Position numbers and translations under genes: made by a program. From Sinotaia quadrata (Eukaryota; Mollusca; Gastropoda; Architaenioglossa; Viviparidae), in assembly GCA_028829895.1 (NCBI GenBank), contig JALGAQ010000009.1, positions 1,302,001 through 1,366,000 on the forward strand: 64,000 nucleotides of DNA, written 5' to 3'. A model generated the notes under the pieces. It made no database searches. It was not told where the DNA came from and worked only from the letters and a program-made list of their open reading frames with translations. Positions within the stretch are counted from its first letter, which is position 1. Every line of letters begins with the position of its first letter. This document shows, in pieces, positions 35,901-47,159 of the stretch.

Positions 35901-37400
35901 TTTCGTCGAGAAGAAGGTGTTTGTCACACAAAGGTCTTGATGAGCGCAGAATTCCAGAAGGCGTTGCCCGTTGCGGCGTTGCCAAACGAGCCGAGGCATC
36001 TTGGCTAAGATTAGTTATCTGATCCTACTCGCGCATTAAAATCTCGAATTAGATAAATATGGTCTGAAGCTGGGATTCGCTGAATCAAACTGTCCAATTC
36101 TTCCTAGAAATGATCTTTTTCTTCCACTGTCGCCGAGAGTGTTGGTGCATAAACACTTATTAGGTGAACGGGTCCGGCGGATGCGTTGAGCTTCAACGTG
36201 AAAATTCGAGGTGTATTTTTTCCACATATTTCGACGGATGATAGAAGTGAGTTTCTCACGGCGAAGCCTACACCATGTTGACGAGGCTCGTTGAGTTCCT
36301 TTCCTTGCCAGTAGAATGTATATTTCCTTTCGCGGACGATGTCATATTCCGGTAACCTGGTCTCTTGCAGCGCAGCGATATAGACATTCAGTTGCGTGAG
36401 CTCAAGGTCAACTACAGAAGTTTTCCTCACAGTGTCCAGACCAAACTCGCTCACCGGGTTGAGAGAACCTAATGTGCGAACATTCCAGCTCGCAAACGAT
36501 AGATTTTGCTGTTTATTGGTTTTATTTGTGTTAGCGGGTGAGTTTGTTTAGCGTCTGCTTTTCGGTGTTTCTCCTAGCTCTTAGCACTCCTTTGAAGCAG
36601 GCAGACCTGGCGGGTCAGCATTATATTGGTTAGGGCCTGCCCAGCTTGAGGCGGGCGATAACTGACCAGTAGAGCACAATGGCCCTTCCCACCGTTAGTG
36701 GCAGCCAGTGGCGTCGAAAATGCTTACGCCAATCAGCTTCGACTTATAACCCGTATCTGCTTGCCACCCTTTGTACCTAAAAGTAATTTATGTTTAGGAG
36801 GTTTGATTTATGTATATGTGATGTTTACAAAGTGACTGCCGGGGCAATGAATGTGGAGAACCTGGGGTGCCCCAAAACGCCAGGATCCCCCTCTCGGTCA
36901 CACTGATGAAATCCAAAGGAAAGCATTGCAATACATTTGGCATCAGTTTGACTGCATGAGTTGCCGAAAGAAAGATAGAGTTTATCTTCCAGTCGCCTGA
37001 GGGACTCCACTCCCGATTTTCTGTGTGGATTTACTTCCATAGCCTTTACTTCTCCCGAAGCAATCTGCAAGGCAGCAGAGCTGAAACCCATCAGCATGGG
37101 AGCATTTTATTTCAGACTTGCTCTTGTCCTAGATAGACCTGCCTGAAGAGGCTAACGGGCTCTATCTGCCCGGAAAGTTTGCAAGCAATTGGCGGCCTGT
37201 AACAGCTGCGGAGACGTAGGTGCTGGTAGTGACCATGAGCTTCCGCAGCATCATGTGGCATATCAAGCGTGAGAGTAGGTGAGGATTAAGCAGTCCTCAG
37301 AAATGTCCAGATTCTCTGAAGTTTAATCAGTAAGCCATTCAGGATTTTCAGCTCAGGCGTTCGCCGCGTCGAAGAGAGATCTATACATCATTACAAACCA
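32985..37400 (-). mobile_element. Near full-length RTE-type LINE, minus strand
   Basis: The 5' region with promoter and leader is about 36550-37400. The endonuclease runs from about 36550 to 35700: WNVRTLG, AALQETRLPEYD with the catalytic E, HGVGFAVRNS and VYAPTLS. A linker lies at 35089-35573. The RT is at 34896-35132 (GKTPGQDGITAEILKA), 34516-34890 (YRGISLLSVVGKVFARVV and AFVDLTKSFDMVSR) and 33820-34302 (LLFADDAALTAHSEEGL). A C-terminal finger C-x2-C-x12-H-x3-C is at 33370-33450. The 3' tip is at 32985 (GGCGACCGTCAGACTCGAG on plus). Frameshifts and stops split the polymerase into about eight pieces, so it is dead, but motif order is complete. Confidence 0.9.
36825..37097 (-). other. Open frame in the RTE 5' region
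   Basis: A 90-residue frame upstream of the endonuclease in the same orientation, containing CSQTDAKCIAMLSF and REGDPGVLGHPRFS. RTE elements usually have one main ORF, and a short upstream ORF is sometimes seen. I cannot tell whether this one was translated. Part of it recurs as the scrap at 9188-9262. Confidence 0.35.
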
Positions 37401-37666
37401 AAGCATTGTAACAGCCATAACTTTTCGACAATGTAAGCTATGCTTCTCTGTATAGACTCAAAAGATAGACCAGATTATTCTCTATTCAACGAGCACACAT
37501 GATTAAAATAACCTATTTTTAGTAGGATTATATTTTTTCCATTCAGATATATATGGTAGCTACGATTTAGGCGCAAACCAAAACATATCATGAAAAAGTT
37601 GAGTAAAAAGATGACTAGAGCAAATAATTATGAAAACAGTACAGCTTTCTAAACAAGTCTAAATGC
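37401..37666. other. Junction region with a satellite sliver
   Basis: Mostly unassigned. The last ~27 bases before 37667 (CAGCTTTCTAAACAAGTCTAAATGC) match the satellite unit. The gypsy array that follows is therefore embedded in satellite sequence on this side too. Confidence 0.55.
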
Positions 37667-39042
37667 GTATGGCGCAGCTGCAACGAGACGAATCCATTAT
37701 TTCACCGCCCAGCGACAAACCGTCTTCATTGCACGTGAAACTCGTACCTCTACAAATCGCACCCGGTACTATAGACTGAGACGTCTCCACACCCACCGCA
37801 AGACCAGTAGTCCCACACTCAATGCGTCGCGAGGTTTTCGACGCCCTACACAACGTTTCACACCCTGGTATACGTTCGACAGTCAAACTCATCTCACAAC
37901 GTTATGTATGGCCGAATATGAACAAAGATATCCGTTCATGGGCAAAAACTTGTCTCGCATGTCAACGTTCAAAAGTCATTCGGCATACTCAGGCACCTAT
38001 CGGTACCTTCTCCCAACCAGATTGCCTATTCGACCATGTGCACCTAGACATCGTCGGCCCACTGCCGACTTCCAACAGTTTTAACTACCTTCTCACATGT
38101 GTGGATCGTTATACACGATGGCCTCAAACCATCCCCATTCGAGACATTTTTGCCGATACTATCGCTCGAACATTTATAAATCGTTGGATTTCCAATTTCG
38201 GAGTTCCTTCCTTTATAACCACCGACCGTGGAACGCAATTTGAATCACAATTGTTCCAACGTCTCACGAAATTACTCGGATGCAAACGCATCCTTATAAC
38301 TGCATATCATCCTCAGGCGAACGGACTAGTCGAACTTTTTCACCGACATTTGAAGTCCGCTTTGCGTGCACAAGACAATCCCTCCAATTGGTCCGATCAA
38401 CTACCCCTAATTTTGCTACAATTAAGCACCATGTTCCGTTCATCTTTGAATTGTTCGCCAGCAGAACTGGTTTACGGAACAACGCTGCGAATACCTGGCC
38501 AATTTTTCCCCTCAGATAGCCAAATCACCTCCGATCCACTTACCTATGTTTCCCAATTAAAAACACACATGTCCCAACTACGCTATTACTCCCGTCCAGC
38601 ACATAACACTTCGTTTTATGTTTCCTCAGATCTATCTACTTGTTCTCATGTCTTTATTCGTTCTGATCGGGTAAAACCACCATTGCAACCCCCATATGCT
38701 GGTCCTTTCCGCGTTCTCTCGCGAAATGATAAATACTTTACCGTTCAAATACACGAGAAGCAGGACAACATTTCTATCGATCGACTGAAACCTGCTTACC
38801 TCGACTCGTTCGAGTCGAGTGCCTCTAACAGCCCACAATCCAATGAGCCCGCCAATAATGTTGCACCCCTGTCTCCTAAATCTACCACCGACCGACCTGC
38901 GAAACCTCACCACATCACTCGTTCTGGCAGACGCGTACACTGGCTAGACCGTTTCATCACCAGTTGAGTTCAACTACTGCATCACAGCGCGTCCAAACAA
39001 ACATTCGAATTTTTGTTCCCTTTTCGATAGGGGGAGAGTATC
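37667..39042 (+). mobile_element. 5'-truncated gypsy copy: integrase and 3' untranslated region
   Basis: Begins abruptly at GTATGGCGCAGCTGCAACG, in the sequence between RNase H and integrase. It matches 41991-43374 almost base for base, with an offset of about 4323-4332. It ends with the purine-rich AGGGGGAGAG before the LTR at 39043. Everything upstream of integrase is absent. An in-frame TGA at 37777-37779 is also present in the other copy. Confidence 0.9.
37822..38967 (+). CDS. Ty3/gypsy integrase, uninterrupted frame
   Basis: 381 residues, the longest intact gypsy frame here. The N-terminal zinc-binding region shows LHNVSH and TCLACQRSK (HHCC type) at about residues 10-50. The catalytic core carries HLDIVGPLP (first D), [11 protein letters not shown] (second D) and [10 protein letters not shown] (E). 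The GPY/F-like module ([19 protein letters not shown]) is near residue 295. The tail is rich in Ser and Pro. In life it would be released from a longer Pol polyprotein, so the ATG is only the first Met after an upstream TGA. The protein would insert element cDNA into chromosomes. This is an element gene, not a host gene. Confidence 0.88.
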   Translation: MRREVFDALHNVSHPGIRSTVKLISQRYVWPNMNKDIRSWAKTCLACQRSKVIRHTQAPIGTFSQPDCLFDHVHLDIVGPLPTSNSFNYLLTCVDRYTRWPQTIPIRDIFADTIARTFINRWISNFGVPSFITTDRGTQFESQLFQRLTKLLGCKRILITAYHPQANGLVELFHRHLKSALRAQDNPSNWSDQLPLILLQLSTMFRSSLNCSPAELVYGTTLRIPGQFFPSDSQITSDPLTYVSQLKTHMSQLRYYSRPAHNTSFYVSSDLSTCSHVFIRSDRVKPPLQPPYAGPFRVLSRNDKYFTVQIHEKQDNISIDRLKPAYLDSFESSASNSPQSNEPANNVAPLSPKSTTDRPAKPHHITRSGRRVHWLDRFITS

Positions 39043-39558
39043 TGTGGCGCTCTGTTTACCAATCACCCGTGAACACGTCGACAACTACCGCCCATGGTGA
39101 CACTGATAACACGTAAACATCGTGATAACGATCATGCGTAAACATGAATCACACGTAAACATTGTGCGTTTCACGTCCCATGTATTGCGACCATATAAAA
39201 TGACCGAACAGGATCAAACATACACAAAAGCGCACGCCTCCCCATTCAAACGCACGTCGGAACAAAAACGGCTCAACAACAACAATCGCGAACAACCGTT
39301 GTAATCCAACTGGTGCAACCCATCAACAACCGTCGGACCACAAGCGCGGACAACCCAAAAGCAACTCTCACTCCGACTGATAAGTCACTTATTTTAAACC
39401 TCCCATTTTTGCTATTGTATTTCATTTGCTTTAGAAGCACCTATTTATTGTAACCTTATATGCGTCCAATATCTACTTCATTAGTGTATCTCGCCTTCTG
39501 ATATATTCATCGGTTTTTGTGCTTAAGCAAACCACGCTCTGCTACCTACACTAATTAC
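39043..39558 (+). repeat. Gypsy LTR, shared between truncated and longer copies
   Basis: Starts at TGTGGCGCTCTG after a purine-rich tract and ends near CTAATTAC. It is nearly identical to 43375-43883. Differences include GTGATAACGATC against GTGATTAACGATC and an 11-base or so segment missing from the right LTR near 43817. CCATATAAAATG at about 39191 is a TATA-like element. It serves at once as the 3' LTR of the left truncated copy and the 5' LTR of the right copy. The exact 3' limit is uncertain by a few bases. Confidence 0.85.
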
Positions 39559-39580
39559 TCGTAAGCCCTTGTGAATACCC

Positions 39581-40419
39581 ATGTCATCACCTCCACCTCA
39601 CGGTACTTCTCCAACACCCGTCACAATCACACCCAATATTATTGCCACTTCCTTCCACCTTCCTCCCTTGTGGCACCACGACCCCCCTGTTTGGTTCACG
39701 CAAGTTGAAGCCCAGTTCGTCCTTCGGGGAATCACGCAAGAACATACTATGTATTACCATGTACTTGCAGTACTTCCTCCCGAAATCGCAGCCGATTTAC
39801 GCGACATTCTGATTGACCGTGACGTTGCCAAACCCTACACTCAATTACGTGCCGCCATCATCAAACGCTGCAGTTTATCCGAACATAAACGTTTGGAACA
39901 ACTATTGATCGGAGAATCCCTCGATGGCTCTACCCCATCCGAACTGTTGCGTAGATTGTACAACATCATGGGCTAGCATAAAATTGACGAAGCCTTATTT
40001 AAACACCTCTTTCTAAAATGTTTACCTGCCCACGTACAATCGATCCTCGCTTCTAGTTCCGATGTTCCCCTCGCCGGACTAGCCAGTATAGCAGACAAGA
40101 TAATCGAGTTACAGCGAGGTACCCATAACATCTCCTCAGTTAACACATCAGACTCTTTATCTGCCCTCCACGATAGGCTAGATCAGTTAGCTAGTCAGGT
40201 CGCGGCTATCCGCATCAACCGACCCCAACCGTTTCCTCGTACACCGTTTCGCTCACGTTCCAGTTCTCGTTCACGACCATCCCCTAGAGGACAAGAGTAC
40301 TCTTGGTACCACAGTACGTTCGGACATAGAGCCCGGAAGTGTTCACAACCATGTACCTTCCGACAAGATCATACGACACCTCCGCCAGTGTCGGGAAACT
40401 CATGGGCCGAACTATAGGG
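39581..40419 (+). pseudogene. Gypsy gag, interrupted by one stop
   Basis: The frame opens at 39581 (PPLWHHDPPVWFTQVEAQF, the gag core start) and is cut by TAG at 39974-39976. It resumes in the same frame (KIDEALFKHLFLKCLPAHVQ) and runs to a stop at about 40419. An Arg-Ser-Pro-rich stretch near 40240-40290 precedes the CHCC-type motif near 40297-40350. The first Cys of that motif is Ser here (SWYH), a one-base change. Gag would form the particle and bind RNA. Confidence 0.82.
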
Positions 40420-40569
40420 GAGAGCAAAGTTCAAAGCCCAACTTATCTTACTCGCCGACTTACAATCGCCAACAAGATCTCCGGTCTAACCTTTTTGGTC
40501 GACACTGGGGCCGACATCAGCATTGTACCCTTAACCGGTTGTTCTCCCTTCTATCTACCCCATCACTAG
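40339..40569 (+). pseudogene. Gypsy aspartic protease, truncated
   Basis: The active-site segment FLVDTGADISIVP is intact near 40492-40530. About 13 residues later a TAG at 40567 ends the frame. The following sequence already reads as the pre-RT block (LLQRFPEFTKPNF). The usual second half of the protease, including the flap and the hydrophobic ILGADFL-like C-terminal motif, is not present, which indicates an internal deletion. Confidence 0.78.
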
Positions 40570-41990
40570 TTTTACGGCGATTCACCCTCTCATGCACTAC
40601 TTCAGCGGTTCCCAGAATTCACCAAACCCAATTTTCATGATCCCAAACCAAAGCACTCTGTGGTTCACCACATCCATACCCGTGGTCCTCCGGTTTTTAC
40701 ACGCCCACATCGTTTAGCTCCAGAAAAATTGCAGATAGCCAAAGACGAATTCCAACACATGCTTCAATTAGGTATCATCCGACCTTCCAAAAGTATGTGA
40801 ACTTCACCCCTTCACATGATCTTCAAGCAATCATCTTCCGATTGGCGCCCTTGCGGGGACTATCGAGCACTCAACAACGTTACAGTACCGGACCGCTACC
40901 CCATCCCACACATCCACGATTTTTCTTCCGCACTGCACGGGTACACAGATTTTCCCATATTGACATTCTCCGTGCCTATCATCATATCCCTATAAACCCC
41001 GAAGACGTTCATAAAACCGCCATTACCACACCTTTTAGGCTATTTGAATTTTTGCGCATGCCTTTTGGTCTTCGAAATGCAGCTCAAACATTTCAACGTT
41101 TTATCGACCAGGTACTAAGCGGTCTGCCTTTTGTTTTTGCATATCTTGACGATATACTGGTAGCTAGTACCACACCCGAACAACATTTAGAACATTTACA
41201 TACTGTATTTACCCTTTTATCAGAACATGGTGTCGTAATCTATGTTCAAAAATGTGTTTTTGCTTCTCCTTCCCTATCTTTTCTCGGGCATACTATTGAC
41301 CACACTGGCATATCACCGGTCGCCGATAAGCTTGACGCCATTTGTAATTTTCCTTTCCCTTCATCTGTTAAGCAAGTCAACGGTTTTTAGGAATGATTAA
41401 TTTTTATCGTCGTTTTATCCCCAACGCTGCAAAACATTTGGTACCTTTCACCAAAATGTTATCCGGTAGTCCCCCTCCTAAAACAGTTGATTTTGATGAC
41501 ACTCACAAAGAGGTTTTGGAACACGTTAAATCTTTGTTAGTTGACTCTTTGAAACTGTTTCACTTGCAACCTGACGCCAACTTGTCGCTCTGCGTTGACG
41601 CCTCCAACGTAGCTATTGGAGCAGTCCTGCAGCAATCTGTTCACGGTGCACAGGAACCACTCGGATTCTTTTCCAGGAAACTGTCGCCTACAGAATCCCA
41701 CTACAGCAATTTCGGTCGTGAATTACTGCTATCAATTCCTCCATTCGACATTTTCGTCATTTTCTCGAAGGAAGACAATTTAGCGTTCTGACCGACCACA
41801 AACCCTTAACTTTCGCACTGCTAGCCAAACCTGACAAATATTCCCCGCGTGAATTACGTCAACTCGACTAAATCGCCCAATTCACCAGCGATATCCGTCC
41901 AATATCGGGCAAGTAGAACATCGTGGCAGACATGTTGTCTCGTCCAGCAGTCGACTCCATCCACTCAACGCCCACCATCGATTTGCAACG
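40570..41990 (+). pseudogene. Gypsy reverse transcriptase and RNase H, frameshifted
   Basis: The RT begins with [19 protein letters not shown] near 40710 and [14 protein letters not shown] near 40835, separated by a stop. It shifts frame near 40960 into 40797-41390 ([38 protein letters not shown] with the catalytic YLDD box). A 1-base lesion at about 41388 moves to 41393-41791, which holds RNase H (LCVDASNVAIGAVLQQ and LGFFSRKLSPTE). Another shift near 41750 leads to LTDHKPLTFAL and KYSPRELRQLD. All motifs are recognisable, but the chain is broken at least four times. Confidence 0.85.
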
Positions 41991-43374
41991 TATGGCGCAG
42001 CTGCAACGAGACGAATCCATTATTTCACCGCCCAGCGACAAACCGTCTTCATTGCACGTGATACTCGTACCTCTACAAATCGCACCCGGTACTATAGACT
42101 GAGACGTCTCCACACCCACCGCAAGACCAGTAGTCCCCACACTCAATGCGTCGCGAGGTTTTCGACGCCCTACACAACGTTTCACACCCTGGTATACGTT
42201 CGACAGTCAAACTCATCTCACAACGTTATGTATGGCCGAATATGAACAAAGATATCCGTTCATGGGCAAAAACTTGTCTCGCATGTCAACGTTCAAAAGT
42301 CATTCGGCATACTCAGGCACCTATCGGTACCTTCTCCCAACCAGATTGCCTATTCGACCATGTGCACCTAGACATCGTCGGCCCACTGCCGACTTCCAAC
42401 AGTTTTAACTACCTTCTCACATGTGTGGATCGTTATACACGATGGCCTCAAACCATCCCCATTCGAGACATTTTTGCCGATACTATCGCTCGAACATTTA
42501 TAAATCGTTGGATTCCAATTTCGGAGTTCCTTCCTTTATAACCACCGACCGTGGAACGCAATTTGAATCACAATTGTTCCAACGTCTCACGAAATTACTC
42601 GGATGCAAACGCATCCTTATAACTGCATATCATCCTCAGGCGAACGGACTAGTCGAACTTTTTCACCGACATTTGAAGTCCGCTTTGCGTGCACAAGACA
42701 ATCCAAGACAATCCCTCCAATTGGTCGATCAACTACCCCTAATTTTGCTACAATTAAGCACCATGTTCCGTTCATCTTTGAATTGTTCGCCAGCAGAACT
42801 GGTTTACGGAACAACGCTGCGAATACCTGGCCAATTTTTCCCCTCAGATAGCCAAATCACCTCCGATCCACTTACCTATGTTTCCCAATTAAAAACACAC
42901 ATGTCCCAACTACGCTATTACTCCCGTCCAGCACATAACACTTCGTTTTATGTTTCCTCAGATCTATCTACTTGTTCTCATGTCTTTATTCGTTCTGATC
43001 GGGTAAAACCACCATTGCAACCCCCATATGCTGGTCCTTTCCGCGTTCTCTCGCGAAATGATAAATACTTTACCGTTCAAATACACGAGAAGCAGGACAA
43101 CATTTCTATCGATCGACTGAAACCTGCTTACCTCGACTCGTTCGAGTCGAGTGCCTCTAACAGCCCACAATCCAATGAGCCCGCCAATAATGTTGCACCC
43201 CTGTCTCCTAAATCTACCACCGACCGACCTGCGAAACCTCACCACATCACTCGTTCTGGCAGACGCGTACACTGGCTAGACCGTTTCATCACCAGTTGAG
43301 TTCAACTACTGCATCACAGCGCGTCCAAACAAACATTCGAATTTTTGTTCCCTTTTCGATAGGGGGAGAGTATC
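41991..43374 (+). pseudogene. Gypsy integrase, second copy, frameshifted
   Basis: Same sequence as 37667-39042. Relative to that copy, a T is missing near 42511, so 42146-42541 and 42421-43299 are two pieces of one integrase. There is a small duplication of AATCCAAGAC at about 42702 and a missing C shortly after it. An extra C near 42137 lies upstream of the Met. The shared TGA is at 42100-42102. All catalytic residues (D, D, E) remain readable. Confidence 0.88.
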
Positions 43375-43883
43375 TGTGGCGCTCTGTTTACCAATCACCC
43401 GTGAACACGTCGACAACTACCGCCCATGGTGACACTGATAACACGTAAACATCGTGATTAACGATCATGCGTAAACATGAATCACACGTAAACATTGTGC
43501 GTTTCACGTCCCATGTATTGCGACCATATAAAATGACCGAACAGGATCAAACATACACAAAAGCGCACGCCTCCCCATTCAAACGCACGTCGGAACAAAA
43601 AACGGCTCAACAACAACAATCGCGAACAACCGTTGTAATCCAACTGGTGCAACCCATCAACAACCGTCGGACCACAAGCGCGGACAACCCAAAAGCAACT
43701 CTCACTCCGACTGATAAGTCACTTATTTTAAACCTCCCATTTTTGCTATTGTATTTCATTTGCTTTAGAAGCACCTATTTATTGTAACCTTATATGCGTC
43801 CAGTATCTACTTTATTAGCCTTCTGATATATATATCGGTTTTTGTGCTTAAGCAAACCACGGCTTTGCTACTAACACTAATAC
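43375..43883 (+). repeat. Gypsy 3' LTR
   Basis: Starts TGTGGCGCTCTG at 43375 and ends near CACTAATAC at 43883. Directly afterwards the satellite resumes at CTACCATGGTATAACTCA. It is slightly shorter than the LTR at 39043. Confidence 0.85.
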
Positions 43884-44865
43884 TACCATGGTATAACTCA
43901 GGATAGCAGTTTAGAATCGCGTCATAATAATCAGCTTTTTATACAAGTCTAAGTGCCATATTTTTAGACTATTTGTCAATATCATTCGTAATAAAATCAA
44001 TAGTTATTCGTCAACAAGACTAAGGAATAATTATTCTTAAATTGAGACGAAGAAAGAGCTCTACTTTCTAAATAATAACTTAATGAGGTAAGAAAACAAA
44101 TGAAACGTTCTTAATCAACGTTGTAAATGAATCAAAAGCAGAAGCAAAGATGACCTAATAAAATAAACAGCTTGTCGGTAGAAATACTAGGAAATAATTG
44201 TTGTTACTTTGAGATTAAGAAAAAGCGCTATTTTCTAAACAATAACACTACTGATGTATTAAACAAATGAAAACGTTCTCAATCAAGTTGTAACTGAAGT
44301 AAGTAGCAGAAACAGAGACCTACCGGCTTTAAGCCCACATGTTTCGAACTGCGGATGAGCAGATGTACGAATCATGTTTTTTATAGGTTCAAATCTTGAC
44401 GAGGTTTGGGATTATTTACTGAACCCGCGTCGAAAACATGAGTCAACGCTAAGCCTCATCGACAAGTTGGTAATGAATACATGCTACCATGGTATAACTC
44501 AAGATAACAGTTTAGAACCGCGTCATAATAATCATCTTTTTAAACAAGTCTAAATGCCATATTTTTAGGCTATTTGTCAATATCATTCGTAATGAAATCA
44601 ATAGTTATTCGTCAACAAGACTATGGAATAATTATTCTTAAATGAGACGAAGAAAGAGCGCTACTTTCTAAACAATAACTTACCGAGGTAATAAAACAAA
44701 TGAAACGTTCTTAATCAAGTTGTAAATGAAGCAAATGCAGAAGCAAAGATGACCTAATAAAATAAATAGCTTCTCGGTAGAAAAACTAGGAAATAATTGT
44801 TGTTACTTTGAGATTAAGAAAAAGCGCTATTTTCTAAACAATAACTTACTGATGTATAAAACAAT
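43884..44865 (+). repeat. Satellite block right of the gypsy array (~1.6 units)
   Basis: Same ~605-bp satellite as 15925-22385 and in the same orientation. CTACCATGG landmarks at 43883 and 44484 are 601 bp apart. These units are closer to the consensus than most of the main array. The block stops in mid-unit at a TA microsatellite. Confidence 0.9.
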
Positions 44866-44909
44866 GTATATATATATATATATATACTATATATATATAT
44901 ATATATATA
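44866..44909. repeat. (TA)n microsatellite
   Basis: Two TA runs separated by a single C mark the boundary between satellite and BEL/Pao remnant. Confidence 0.95.
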
Positions 44910-44934
44910 ATTGGACAGAATCTAACCAATGGTT

Positions 44935-46600
44935 CTTTGACGTATCCGGTTACGCTGACGAGCCTTATATGCTGACCCAGTAAGTGTGCAGACGGACCAA
45001 TATTCACCGGATTCCTCTTTGCTTTTAGCCTGGGATGGAAGATCGAATCATCGCCTTTTCAGGGCCACTTCATTATAATTCATCGTTCGTGTCTTTGCAC
45101 CTCTGATATCCTCTGGGTCGGATGGAGAATAGTTCAGGATTCTTAACAATGGAGTCATATAACGGTCTACCGAAGAAAGACTAAGAATCGTCTTATCGAA
45201 GTAGCCAATAATACCGTTACAAGCTCACAACGCTACCGGAAATTTGTCACACCATTCCGCCATTTCGTTAAGCGGTGCGTACCAGATTAGCGCACAAGGC
45301 TGAATTATCTGAAGTATTACTGCAGCAGTCACGCAGGAGAGACGATATCTGAGATAGAAGGTCACAACACCGAGCATGACTATGTCGTAGAATGGGAACT
45401 ACTGGAGGATTTATACGGTGGAGACCAGTTAGTCTTTGACGCGATCGTCGAGGTTCTGCTGAAAAATATCAAGAAGTCACACATCAGTGCCGAATTGCTA
45501 GCATGCTTGGAAATCAGGATGCGAAGCTGCTACATTACATGGTAGCAGTGAAGTCATGCCAAAGAGTTGTACGCTATAGCAACCTTGGAGAAGATCGTTG
45601 AGACTCTTACCGATGATGCTAGAAAAGGGTGGGACTAAACTTGCACACGAGAGGTCAAGAATGGGGCGTGACGTCCATTTCATAGATCTATGCAAGTTTG
45701 TAGAGGAAGAGTAACAAGTAAGACAGAGGAGGTTGGGCCAGTTTATGAAACCATCTGCGCCCATATGGAGAGAGGCGCCGGACGCAAAAGAGATCCATAG
45801 ACCGAGTGGTTCACTTTCCTTCCGGGCGAGATAATTTACGATTGCGTGAAAAGAAGTGCCATGCCCGCTCTGTCGAAAGCCTCATGAATCAGTGTCCTGC
45901 CAAGCGTTCTTTAAAATAAATGCGACTCAAAGTTGGTGCGACGTTATGGTGTGTGCTTCCTATCTCGAGACCGGTCACAGGTGCGAAGTGTGCTCTGTAT
46001 ATGAACCCTGCGACGAAGATGGATGCAAGGTGCATCACTATCGCTTACTACATTACATCAAAGCGGAAAGGGAGTTCTACTTCAAGGTTAAAACTTGCGG
46101 TTGGACCAGCTTTGGCACAGGCAGTAAGGTCTCCATGGCCTGCTGTCAGTTTGCATAGTGGGTCCCAAGAAGACACTGGTGGTTAAGACACTACGGGATA
46201 ACGGCTTTCACATCACTTTGATCGAAGAGAAGATAGTCAGAGCCCTGGTTATAACCCGAGTTAAAACGTCTCTGAATGTCTCAACCGTCGCAGGCTCCAC
46301 TTCCCTCATTTCTACCAAATGAAGTTTGAAGGTGACTTCGACAAACGGTGAATGTAGGATGGATATCCCTCATTTCTGAGTTGCCGACGGGATGCAAGTC
46401 TAATCCGACTCCCAATGACGTCAGTAGGTGGAGGCACCTAAAAGATGTTCATCTCAAGAAACTCGCAGAATCCGACATCCAAGTGCTAATAGGATCAGAT
46501 GTACCGGTTGCTCACAACTTTTTTGATGGCGCGCAGGCAAACTGATGGAGCCGTATGCCCTTTGCACAAGACTGTGTTAGATTTTTGCTAGGGCGAGTGG
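44935..46600 (+). pseudogene. BEL/Pao gag and protease remnant, pol deleted
   Basis: Across frames it aligns with 50275-51680 of the complete BEL element. RYRKFVTPFRHFVKRCVPD lies near 45230-45285 and EDLYGGDQLVFDAIVEVLLKN near 45405-45470. ATLEKIVETLTDDARKGW is near 45580-45635. A degraded CCHC knuckle in 45856-46158 (CASYLETGHRCEVC) follows. The protease start (DNGFHITLIEEKI) is near 46198. It ends at TTTTTGCTAGGGC, matching the protease-to-RT junction of the complete copy. Stops are numerous and RT onward is missing. Confidence 0.8.
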
Positions 46601-46607
46601 GTGTGGA

Positions 46608-47030
46608 AGAATAATATTTCATTCCCTGATTGACCTGCAACTACCCAAATCCCATGATTACCCAGAATATTGCTTCTTACTTTTAACGTTCCTTTTGTTG
46701 TTGTACTCTATGTTGGCTATTACAAATTATCTTGGTTGACTAAGCAGTGATAAGTTCGTCCACCTCTATGGTAATTATGCATAAATGATCTTTTCTATTG
46801 ACAATTCACTTACAGTATACCTGCTTGTTGTGGACATTTCTTATTCTGGCAGGTGCTTTGTGCCTTTCTGTGTGAACTTTCGTGGTAATGTACATACATT
46901 GTTTTATTAAATATTATTTAGAATCGCATGAAGTTTTCCGATAAAATAAACGTATTCACGTTGACTGGGACCTGCGCATCTTTCCAGTTTTATTGAAATT
47001 CTGAGGCTTTATAAACGAATACTTGTTACA
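46608..47030 (+). repeat. Divergent LTR-like repeat
   Basis: Starts TGTGGAAGAATAATATTTC directly after the BEL remnant. About 200 bp (46630-46840) match 61640-61835. Its distal part, with GAATCGCATGAAGTTTTCCG at 46921, resembles the BEL LTR block GAATCGCATAAAGTGTCCG, and 46920-47000 recurs at 47774-47858. This is consistent with the LTR of a second BEL/Pao subfamily, but the ends are not established. Confidence 0.5.
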
Positions 47031-47159
47031 ATTCTCGAAGACACGATTCGGATCAATACACGGATGCAACGTCTTCGGTGCTGTTAAAAAACTAGGTTGA
47101 TATCAAAGACTTGGCTTTGATTCGTACGCTTATAGCGTTACCAAATATCCTCTCGACTG

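Larger units (their letters stand above)
39043..43883 (+). mobile_element. Ty3/gypsy element, CsRn1-clade type, LTR to LTR
   Basis: About 4.8 kb with LTR, gag, protease remnant, RT-RNase H, integrase and LTR in the standard gypsy order. The gag WYHSTFGHRARKCSQPC pattern is the H-x9-C-x3-C part of the CHCC box of the CsRn1 clade, known from trematodes (Boudicca of schistosomes belongs there). Every coding region has at least one lesion. No simple target duplication can be given because the left side is fused to another copy. Confidence 0.85.
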
